Shown here: positions 11,369 to 20,791 of the stretch, in pieces
Numbering within the stretch: position 1 is the first letter of the stretch
Layout: the number at the start of each line of letters is the position of its first letter
Origin: Pseudisothecium myosuroides
Taxonomy: Eukaryota; Streptophyta; Bryopsida; Hypnales; Lembophyllaceae
Direction: 5' to 3'
Assembly (NCBI GenBank): GCA_951799445.1
Contig: OX637292.1
Location: forward strand, 13,023,296-13,087,295
DNA length: 64,000 bases
Position numbers and translations under genes: made by a program
Notes under the pieces: model-generated
The model's input: the letters and a program-made list of their open reading frames with translations, nothing else
What the model was told of the DNA's origin: nothing
Database searches by the model: none

Positions 11369-11607
11369 CATTAGAAGAGATTTAAGGGGTGTAGAAGACT
11401 GCGAGTTCCCAGGCCATTCCCAGCCTGGGAACTCTACCACACGCGCATTCCGATGCGGTTGAGAGAGTGTCACGTCATTTATTCGATTTATTAAATTTTT
11501 TTTGTAATTAGGGTTCTGACAGTGCCCGACGTTCCTTTGTTGCATAAAGAACAAAATGGGGAACGGGCTTCAAATGGCCCTCCAATGCCTCCAAATCTCT
11601 TCTAATG
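11369..11607. mobile_element. About 240-bp inverted-repeat element (MITE family 2)
   Basis: The left end CATTAGAAGAGATTTAAGG and the right end CCAAATCTCTTCTAATG are inverted repeats of about 17-19 bp. The interior is GC-richer than its surroundings and contains a small palindrome, ttcccaggcc...ggcctgggaa-like, near 11405. A diverged relative in reverse order is at 26928-27195. Confidence 0.65.
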
Positions 11608-12942
11608 AATTGATCAATTTCATATGATAATGTATGAATTGCTCTAACATAAACTCTATAGGTCGGTTTATGCCAAGACAAGTCCCAAGGATCTGAGGCT
11701 TTTCAAGGTACTCTTCTTATATTAGTAGGTGTGACTATGGAAAACAAGAGTCCAAGACAAAATATTGTAATGACATTTTGCATACTTTTGATATAAACCC
11801 AAGAAAGACCAAAGCTAGGCCATATATATTTATTATTAGATTTGACACTAGAAACTGTTAGATTAATTAAATAGATAAAATTTATGATTGTAAGATTTTA
11901 GCTCATCATGGAGTCCTAGAAATCTATTAGGCCTACTTCAAAGAGGTGATCAAAAATAAAATTCTTAAAAATTAATCTGGCAAAACATTATTACTTTGGT
12001 CATAAAGTAAGTGGCTCTATATGCAACCTCACTCAAAATGCAACCTGGCTCTAAAAGCAACCTTTAACAAAGTGGTACAATTTTATTTCTTCAATGTACT
12101 AACAATGTACATTTCAGGAGGGGGTCGTTTTTAGTGACTACTACATTTCTATTTCAAAAAATTGTAACTAATTCCACAAAGGTCCAAAAAATATGAAACG
12201 ACTTGGGTTAGATGCCAATTCTATTTTTCTTTCTACAAAAAACTACCAAAAATTGTTTCAAAGATTTTAGCTTCTCTCCAAAAGCAATCAACTTTTAAAA
12301 GGTTGCTTTAAGAGTCGCCTACCTTACAGGAATTCAAGTAGACTTATCATTCATAAAAAATGGCATGGGCCTTGGCCAAAGTGTAAATCCAACTTAGACA
12401 TCAAGTATCTCTCTACCAATCAATGCTTTGATGATTCAAGAGGTCCTTGGGGCTGATCCTTGTGTAAACCAATCCTAAGTATATAAGGATTGATGATCCA
12501 AAATCAATCTCAATCCAATTGCAACCTCTACAATTGAATGAACTTAATTTTTTAGTCTTTATATAATGAGAATTATATTTAATTCATATAGAAACAACTT
12601 GAGCAAATTTCACATTCAAATTATCTCTATATGAATTAATGCTTGATTTACACCAAAAACAAGTAGGCCAGAAAATTGAAAAGTCTCCCACTTCAAGCCC
12701 TTTTATTTATCATTGAAAAGTATTCCTTTAGAAGTTATGACCTTTAGATTGGTGTAAATTGCCAAGAAGGCATGAAATTGGCAAAAATATTTTAAAATAA
12801 CATTTTTTAGCAAGGACCACTTCCTTGAGTATGACTATAATTTCATAGGGCTCAAAATTTGAGGATTTTTGTTCCAAGATAGGAAAAAAGTGCGCTTTAC
12901 ATCATTGAGGTCTTCTTGGAGATACGTGACCTCTAACGGCTT
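11608..12942. other. Intergenic sequence with one dispersed repeat
   Basis: About 12085-12235 is a dispersed repeat. It has caatgtactaacaatgtaca, ttccacaaaggtccaaaaaa and acttgggttagatgcc, and it recurs inverted at 35800-35945 and in part at 8225-8335. Apart from that no gene or boundary is visible. Confidence 0.5.
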
Positions 12943-13500
12943 CTTTACACTTAGAAGCCGATCCAATTTGTTGTGTCAGAGGCCAAGAATCCTCACTTGC
13001 GAATGGACACAACGTTGAAATCATCCCCAAACCCTTTACACCTAGAGGCCGGGCCAATTTGGTGGAATGAATTTTTTATTCAGAAAACATATGATCTGAC
13101 ATGGCTCGAGCTCTCTGAATTGGGTGCACCTAAAATGAGAGGCCAATTCTTGGCCTCAGGGTCAATGTCAGATTTCAATTAAAAAAATCTTTTTTATAAA
13201 ATATTATTTTTTTCAACAAATCACATCCATTGGATTTTGTGCAATTGGCCTCAAGGGGAATTGGCTCGGCCTCTGGGTGTAAAGTGACCCTGAAAATTTT
13301 AGCCCCTTTCTCTTTCTTTTGTAGGTTTTATTGAATCGGCCTGGCTTCTTGGCCTCAAGGCCCTTTACATATGGGAGAATTGTCCCCCATTATAATCTTA
13401 TTCCAATGGATAGTTGAGGCCAGCCTCTAGCCCAAAAGAGGTTGAAATTTTGTGCAATCGGCTTGAAGGAGAATTGGCCCGGCTTCTAAGTGTAAAGCAG
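12943..13500. repeat. Nested pair of inverted-repeat elements
   Basis: Four related 26-30 bp arms occur. Two point inward from the left (12943-12969, ctttacacttagaagccg; 13034-13060, ctttacacctagaggccg). Two point inward from the right (13258-13285, cggcctctgggtgtaaag; 13471-13500, cggcttctaagtgtaaag). By sequence the outer arms pair with each other (agaagcc) and the inner arms pair with each other (agaggcc). The phrase ttttgtgcaat-ggc-tgaag precedes both right arms. This fits one element inserted into another member of its own family. Confidence 0.6.
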
Positions 13501-16500
13501 CCCTAATTTCATGATATAAAATCATTTTCTAAGGATTTCTCAATTTCAACCAATCAAACCTTCAAAAATTTGGCCCCTTTACCTTTTAAATTTGATATAA
13601 GGCAAGTCAACATGCAATTTGAGGGAGTTAAATTGATTGGAGTTTGGCTGCAAAACAACAAATTTATGAATTCATTGAATGAAGCCACAAAGTTAATACA
13701 TATGGCAATGGATTCACTCACTTTTGGATTGTCTTTGCAAGAACATGGGGAATTTTGATAGAAATATTAAAATCCATAAAGACTAAATAGTCCTCCCACG
13801 GTTCGCTACGGAAAGCTACATGTTTTATTTCAACCACTTGTAATATGTTTATTCATTTCCCCCAAAAAATGAGTTGGCCAAAATATTCCCTCATTTGCAC
13901 ACTTTTTGGCAATTTTTTAGACTAAAAAATATGTGGTAGATTGAAATATGTGCAATGACCAGATGGATGATAGTGGATCATCCTACCTTAATTCTCAATC
14001 CTTAAAGGACCAATTCCATTTTCATATGGTAAAATTTTGTTTATAAAATCAATTTAGACTTTTAAATCATGTTTGAGTCTTAATTATTTTTGTGACATGA
14101 GACTATGTGTTATTTTTTATTGTGAAAAAATTCTATTAATTTTTTTGTAATTTATATTTGTCATAAACTTTTAAATAAATAAGTGTAAATAAATTGGTAA
14201 AGATAACATTGCAAATTATTTGTAGTGTACAATATAGCATTTGAAATCCAACTTCTTAAAAATATCCTAAAATACTTTTAAATGGATTGATTAGTCACAA
14301 ATAATTTTGATAGCACCCTCCTACAAAAATATAGACATATCACATTAGATTCATTATTGAATATAAACTTTGTTTTGAAGTATTTGAATGCTATAAACAT
14401 ACAAAAGGCTATAGTATGTTTCAAGCAAAATATTATCCCAAATCACCATTTTTGAGTATCCTAAGATTTTTTTTGAAATTGACATTTATAAAATTATATT
14501 AGACCACTTTGACAATGTGTAAAATTTTTTGGAAATTTGGACCATGTAGATTGGACGATTGTAATGTTTGGAGTTAGAAAAAAAAGTAATTTAGGCATTC
14601 TTTTTCAATATGGTCAATAGGCTTTGACTTTCTTGGAATGAGGTTTTTGCACTACACATAGTTTTATGAACCAATTGCATGCAATATCACAATAATCCTA
14701 AAAGACTGGATGTTGTCATGGACATTATCCTTTCATAAACTCATACAAGTTCCTAGCTTGCCTCTTTGTAGATTTGAAGAAGCTTCCTAGCTTATCTTTT
14801 TCCAATTATTTCATAGGATAATTTCTAGTTTTCTAACTTTGACCTTCATCTTGCCATCTATTTATACCATCAATGGAATCTTATAGAAATCTAAAGGAAA
14901 AGCTAGAAAGTTTTCTATAAACCTATGAAAAGACAAGCTAAAAAACTTCTATAAGTCTATGAAAGGATAATGTCCATCACATGTTCAAATTTTGAGAACA
15001 AATGAATGCAAACATGTTCAAAGCACACAAAATCTTTATTTTCATTCATCTTAATATTTGTACATTTTTGTATTAGTTCTCTTACATTTTCAAATCTTCT
15101 AGAGTTCAAAGGGGATAGATATGTTTGACTACAAATGCTAACTTTCTTAGTTCAAAAAATAATCCCTCAAAAATAACTGCACAATTTAGAAAAAAAATCT
15201 TTAAAAATCACCATAATTAGAAATTAACATTTTGAATTCAAAAAAAAATTGTTGTGAAAATTAAAGAACATTCAATTTGTAGTATGTACTACAAAGAATT
15301 TTTAGTTTTTGGTTTCAAATTTAATTGAAAAATATTAATTAGAGTAGTAGTTGTATGGATATGATCTATAGATCATGTTTTATTACTTTTAAAAGAATTA
15401 TCATTAAATTATTGTTCTAAGTTGCAATTAATGATACATTTTTATAATTTAAAAAATTTAGACTACCATTTTATTCCGAAGGGGTTTCATTAAATACTTG
15501 TTGAATTTCAGAAACAAGATGAGATATGTTGAAGAACTTTTAATCCGATGATTTGGTTGACAAAATAGTTATATTTCCTATATTTTTGAAAGGAGGTACA
15601 TTTTTGCACCTTGTTTCAAAATTTCAAAAAAAATCATTTAAAATTGATTGAATGTTGAATGGGCTAAAAAAAATTCCGCACATTTTCATAGTAGAACAAA
15701 AAAATAACTTGTGGTTGAAAATGAAAAGAAACCTTTTTTATTTTTCCAATTTCTACTCAAATGCAATAAAGATGGCAATTTTAAAATGATTTCAGAACCA
15801 TTTGCACAAATTCTAGTGTAAATTCATGAGATTTATTTTTTTAAGAGAAGGATTATGTTGACCATTGAGATTTTGATTCTTTCAAAAAATGAGATTTCCA
15901 AAAAAATTGAAATCTTGTTTGCATGGGTTTTTTTTTGAACCAATGATGCTAGCATGTAAGTATAGAAATGCAAGCCTATAAGCCTTAAGCATGTGTTTCA
16001 GTAGATATTCTACTACCATTGAAGCCACTAATAGTATGAACACCTATAATACAAGTATTTATAACATAGGTACACTATAATCATAAAAGGTTTTTATAAT
16101 ATAAACACGTATAACATGGGTGTATAGACTCCTATGCTCATGTGCTTATGATTCTAGTCTTATATAATAGCAACCGGGTTATTTGGACATTCTCTTAGTG
16201 CAAGATTTTTTGTGTATGTAAAATGCCTCCATTATCTTTGAAAAATGGCATGCAGTAATTAACATAATTACCTATCCAATGGTCGACTAAGTTCTCAAAT
16301 CTTGATAGTGCCTTCTCCTTCACAAAATTGAGTCAAACTATGCTCCCTATTGGATACGGCTCAAAACTTCTTTTCTTTTAACTTCAAGCATTTTAATCTC
16401 ACAATTTATGTGGTTAAATGGACTGAATTTTTTCCACAAGTTGTATAGTTTAAAGTTTGAATTTTCTTTTAATATTTCAATTATGCTCAATGCACTAGAA

Positions 16501-16883
16501 AGTGGTAGTTTTGGACACTTTTGTAAAGAAAAGTCAAAGAAATTTAGAGATTAACACTATCACTATCTCTCCTGAAACCATATTCAATAATAAACATGAC
16601 TCATAACACACATTTTCAAATTGCACAATAATGTAAAAATATTCACTTCAGATCTCTTCAATGGACAAAGGCACGTAACCTTACTGATAAACAAATTCAA
16701 GAAAATAAGGTATGGAGATCCATTGAATGGCGTTCAAGTGTTATGAGTGGTTCCACAATTAAAATCGAATTTTAACAGGCCTTCTTTCCATTTTAGAAAA
16801 AATAAATAAAGCTCAAAAATATATATTATTATTGCATAGGGGCCCATTTCCTAGTCTGGACCAGAGTATTATTAGCCCCCCCC
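13501..16883. other. AT-rich intergenic sequence with repeat debris
   Basis: No gene was recognised. Two fragments resemble TTAA-type elements. About 14460-14690 is forward (gaccatgtagattgga, tttttgcactacaca). About 16340-16560 is reverse (tgaattttttccacaag, tggtagttttgga). Both lack termini. 15944-16165 is listed separately. Confidence 0.45.
15944..16165. repeat. Irregular ATAACATAGGT-type minisatellite, inverted relative of 4085-4340
   Basis: It begins with gatgctagcatgtaagtata, gaaatgcaagcctataagcc. This is the inverse of the right flank of the 4.1-kb array. Imperfect units of the type acctataatac, cataggtacactataat and aacatgggtgtat follow. Confidence 0.5.
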
Positions 16884-16949
16884 AAAGTCCGAAAAGTCAA
16901 TGGAATTGGTCCATGTGTTTCAAGAAAAAAAAAAAAAAGTCCGAAAAGT
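16884..16949 (+). mobile_element. 38-bp remnant of a poly(A) retroposon with 14-bp target duplication
   Basis: AAAGTCCGAAAAGT occurs at 16884-16897 and again at 16936-16949. Between the copies lie 38 bp: a short body beginning caatggaattggtcc and ending in a run of A. This is the footprint of target-primed reverse transcription with extreme 5' truncation. The body resembles the 3' end of the larger insertion at 34920-35179 (read on the minus strand: gcaatggaattccgttcc...gtgtc then poly(A)), so both probably come from one LINE or SINE family. Confidence 0.85.
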
Positions 16950-17054
16950 TATACGGAGTACAATTTTTTTGAAGGAATATTCGGTGATAGATTTTCTCCC
17001 CTTTCTGAATAAAAGAAATCATTGAATTACTCTACCAAGCTTTAGAATTATAAT

Positions 17055-17345
17055 GGGAAATTTTGTTAAAATGACGCTATTCCATGTGACATTTTCAGTG
17101 GCCGCTTCGAATTGGTAAAGAGACATCTAAAAGGGATATAGATTTCAAAAATCTAGCATCGTTGTAGATTTCAGACCGTGCAGTTTGTACTTTGAAAGCA
17201 ACATCTATGACACTTAAGATTTCAGACATCTAGGAAAGTTATAGATTTCATAAATCTAGGACAATTGAACATTTCAGAGCGGCCGCTCAGATCTGTGAAA
17301 ACTGCCACAAAGTTGTAGAATTCCGCCATTTTAACGAAATTGCCC
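17055..17345. mobile_element. 290-bp inverted-repeat element (fold-back type)
   Basis: The left arm GGGAAATTTTGTTAAAATGA (17055-) and the right arm CATTTTAACGAAATTGCCC (ending 17345) are inverted repeats of about 22 bp with few mismatches. The arms continue into a second inverted match, gtggccgc/gcggccgc. The interior contains three near-copies of tagatttca paired with atctag. No coding frame is present. Confidence 0.6.
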
Positions 17346-17475
17346 AGTGTACCGCTCTTCTTGGGATGAATATCAATAATCTTTCATCCATATATCCGTA
17401 TATTGAATATTGATTTCCATGGAATAGTGTATAACTTGCCGGCAGGTCCTCCCTCCCTCCCTCCCCCATGTTGGG

Positions 17476-17770
17476 GAAGGTATTCTACTTCCCTAGTTCC
17501 CTAGATACGTGGCAGAGGCTTATCAGTTGTTTCCAGGATTGAGGTTGGTTTCCGAGCCATATAAAACAGTGGCAGAGCCATATAAAACAATTGAGGGGCC
17601 ATATAAAACAGTTGCTGGAGCCATATAAGACAGCCCAGGAGCCATATAAGACAGTTTTGTTCACTGTTCACAGGGTTCAGGTTCCCTTTTTCACGTACGC
17701 AAAAGGGAGCCCTTACGTCATTGATAAAACAATGTTGGGTACACTTCAGAAACCCGGCAAGGAAATGAAA
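17476..17770. repeat. Dispersed repeat with local minisatellite (partner 35335-35510)
   Basis: gaaggtattctacttccctag at the left, and gacagttttgttcactgttc followed by a purine-rich cacgtacgcaaaaggg block at the right, match 35341-35480 in the same order. In this copy the middle holds five units of GCCATATAARACAG with starts at 17556, 17577, 17598, 17620 and 17641 (period 21-22 bp). The partner has one diverged unit (agccatccataagacaatt). The array therefore expanded here. The minus-strand 129-codon frame across it is a by-product (repeated FYMA) and I do not call it a gene. Confidence 0.65.
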
Positions 17771-18194
17771 AAAAAAACAAAAAAAACTTCCATTGCACCG
17801 TAAGTAAGTATTCCATGCACAACTGAAGATATCACATGGCAAGAATCTTGCTTGAAATCTACAGGTAGCGCACGGACTGGCTCGTTTCAAGTCACATGTC
17901 TGAATTTAATTGAAATGGGAGACTTTTCAACTCACGGGAATGGGGCCCCTAACTTAAGGCCACCTCCACAAGGGGATTCATTTGCCTCATTTGCCTCACT
18001 GATTACCGACAAAATGTTTCAAACACCGGAACACTGCCGGCCCCTACCGGCAAAGGAAACTGATGAAATTATTCCGTTTTCATTTATAAGACTCCGGGTT
18101 TCCATTGGTTCCGTTAATGCTAAATAGAATTGTTCAATTGAGAAGAGGTCCCTAAGTGGAGAAAATTAACCATCAAAGGGGGACACTAAGGATG

Positions 18195-18305
18195 AAATGT
18201 GGTCAATGGATGACTTCATTGTTCATTGTAGAAACAAAGAATGTACCTAGTGGGCTAGTAATTGGAGTAGTTTTGGTGACTACCTTGGTCATGGCGGCCG
18301 CATCC
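18195..18305 (-). repeat. Single inverted unit of the 148-bp tandem repeat
   Basis: Read on the minus strand, this shows the order ggatgcggccgccatgacca, aggtagtcacc, ctactccaatta, aggtacattctttgtttcta and aatgaagtcatccattgac. It matches the units at 9280-9840 and stands alone about 8.4 kb away from them. Confidence 0.65.
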
Positions 18306-18587
18306 TTACACGGTTAAGGACCTTATGATAAAATGATTTCATATTTTCAATAATTTTATAATTCAAGGTAAATAAATTTGTTCCCATACAGTACTGTACC
18401 GGTGTTTGCTGCCAGGTAAAAATTTCTTGGAAGGCTCGTAGCAATACAGTAGTACTGTATAATGGATTCCACGCTAACCTGGTCCCGTATTAAATTAGTA
18501 CTCCGTAATTTGCCGTAACTGAACCCCGGAGTCTACGACCGAAACTGCCCGGATATTCGGCAGTACGGGAATGATTAATCTGATAAG

Positions 18588-18598
18588 TATAAAATATA
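18588..18598 (+). promoter_or_regulatory. Candidate TATA box for the SKIP35-like gene
   Basis: TATAAAATATA lies at the left edge of the GC-richer island that contains the gene. If it is used, transcription would begin near 18620-18635 and the first leader exon would run to the donor at 19659. Placement is inferred from composition and motif only. Confidence 0.4.
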
Positions 18599-18647
18599 GT
18601 CAAGTGCGTAAATCAATAGTCCTGATTAAATTACTGTGGTCTCTAAT

Positions 18648-19088
18648 TTAATGTGACCCCTGTTCACATGGAGCGCTCATTGAAGTTACGTTACGGGTGG
18701 AGCAATAAGTGGCGCGCAGGGCGTTGCTGCTGCAGCGAGCAGCATTGACAGCAACTTCTTCTTCGTCGTCGTCGTCGCCCTCGTCTTCGTCGTTGATTTT
18801 TACCGCAGCAATTAAGCTACCGGTAGCAGCAGCAGCAGCAGCATTCACAGGAAAACTAACCGCACGCTGAATTTCAGGCTTATTACGGAAGTGGCTCTTC
18901 AGCGACCCGAAACTCTCACTCTGGGGCACGTTTCTTACGATACGATCCGAGGAGGCGTCACGAAACGACGATCGACGCGCCGGACTTCTTGCTTGCTCTC
19001 GTTTCCTCGAATGATCGTTCTCCGACCTCACGTTTTTCGGTTCGTTTCTTGATTCGTTCTTCTCCTTCGAATGCGCCGCGGTTATATC
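18648..19088 (-). other. Open frame opposite the SKIP35-like leader, no ATG
   Basis: The minus strand stays open from about 19088 to a stop at 18648 (roughly 145 codons). It reads as an Arg/Ser-rich stretch (SRKREQARSPARRSSF), a six-alanine run and an acidic run (DEDEGDDDDEEE). There is no in-frame ATG in the open part; the first plausible start is a GTG at 19031. The acidic run is created by a GTC/TTC microsatellite and the alanine run by a GCA microsatellite. It may be an exon of a minus-strand gene. More likely it is an accident of a GC-rich, microsatellite-containing 5' leader on the other strand. Confidence 0.25.
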
Positions 19089-19658
19089 ATTGAATGCTCA
19101 GTCCGTCGGAGAAGAGAAGAGTCGTAAGTTAGTCGCGGTTTCTTGGATAGTTCGGCTTTCTTGTACGTCTTCTTCCTGGCCGGCCTTCGAAGTCGTCGGA
19201 GGTTTTTCGTTTCTGGTTCTTGAATCTTTATTATTGTTTTGTTGTTCGTTTGCCGGTGCAATGAAGTTCATGTTGCGGATTCGGTTTCGAGTCCTTGTTT
19301 AAGGAGAGGTAGCTTTAGTGCGCCGTTTAGTTTGCACTCTTGCGGATTTGAAGTTCTGAGAGGGAAGGAGTGCGCGCGAGAGTTTGAAGCGGAATGAGAA
19401 CGGGTTGGCTTGGGAAGTTCGCTTAGACAAGCAGGTTCGGGGAGTAGTTGATAGAGGAAAATCTGTGGAGGAGGCGTGTGATTGAGATTTGGATGAAACT
19501 GCGTGTTTGTGATCTGGTAGCGGGCTGCGAGGGACGGCTATTGGAACCGGTGTGCAAGATGGATGTGCGATGGTGAAGAGCGCGTCGACTGCATCTATGT
19601 TTTGTCCAATTCAATTGCGTTGAAGTGCTCTGTCTACTTCATCTGATTGACGCGCGTG

Positions 19659-20634
19659 GTAAGTATACTGATCACCTGTTGTGACTCTGATTATTGTCGT
19701 GCCTTATTGTGAGCTCTAGTCTCTAAGTTTTTAACAGGCAAGGTTGTTAAGTACGGGAAGGTTTCTATCGTTCCCTACTTGACTTGAGACCAGCGCCTAG
19801 TGCTTTCGAGGAGAAGAATTGCCTAAATCTTTTTTACATGAGAATTCATAGCGATTCACCTGACATTGAGACGGTCGATAATCACAGAGAAGAGTTGTTT
19901 CGTTTATCGCTTAGAGTGAAGTTTTTTGGATGAATGGTGTACATATTCGTAATCAGAAGAAAGAAGTTGCGACGGAACTTCTCTCTTCTGAAAGAAATTT
20001 TTGAAACTTGAAGCAGCAAGTTCTGGTTCTGAATCAATTCATTCCCTTTTTCGGGATCAGGATGAGTGCTTAGGTTTTCTCTAGAGAGAACTCTGAGAGA
20101 AACTCGCTTGCATTTGGAAAGATGTTGTCTGAGCCAACAGTGATCAGTTGTTGCTGCGGGTACAATTCTGTGAGTCGCAATTGGAGGGGAGCGGTTGGTT
20201 CTAGCAGGCGTTAAATCTAAACTTAGATGGATTTCCCACTAGGATTGCTAGTCTCCTCGAAGAGTACTTCATTCTGCTTAGGTTTTCAGATCCCTTTTCA
20301 AATGTTTATCAGTGTTTTTCATTTTTGATCTCGAAGTCTGTCGTCGCTTCGCTTTGTGGTAGGGTATTCTCGTAACCTGTAGACAGCGTTTCGTTCTCCA
20401 CAAGGTCAGCTTCTAAAATCCATTAGCTAGTGGATGCGCATGCCGCGTTTTGGATTTAGGCGATCAAGTTTTAACGGTTGCTTTCGTGCTCGATGGAGTA
20501 CGGAAGCACTTGAGTACTTTATCCTATTCACGTGGACATCCTTGCCTCTCTGAGTTCCGTCTTAAGAACTTACCCAGGCTTTCTCGAACGACTCTATTCC
20601 TAACGAAGTTTTTTTTCCTCTCTCTCTTTCACAG
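19659..20634 (+). other. Probable intron in the 5' leader of the SKIP35-like gene
   Basis: A consensus donor (cgcgtg|GTAAGTAT) at 19659 and a strong acceptor preceded by a long pyrimidine tract (ttttcctctctctctttcacag) ending at 20634 would remove 976 bp. That would leave about 157 nt between the acceptor and the ATG at 20792. Several weaker acceptors exist (for example tttttaacag at 19738), so alternative leaders are possible. Long introns in 5' leaders are common in plants. Confidence 0.45.
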
Positions 20635-20791
20635 GATTTCAGTCCCTGTGTATGGTGCCCGGAGCCCAGTACGAGTTGCCATTATTGCCAGTTGGGAAAT
20701 GAAGCGGAGGTGTAGGCGTATATGGTTCATTCTGTAGGTAACGAGGCTCTACGGGCAGGGGTTACTTGAGCTTGATCTCGGCGAAGCTGCA

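Noticed and set aside
17501..17890. Minus-strand frame of 129 codons with repeated FYMA
   Set aside because: It is produced by the GCCATATAA minisatellite. No domain, and the partner repeat at 35.3 kb does not preserve it.
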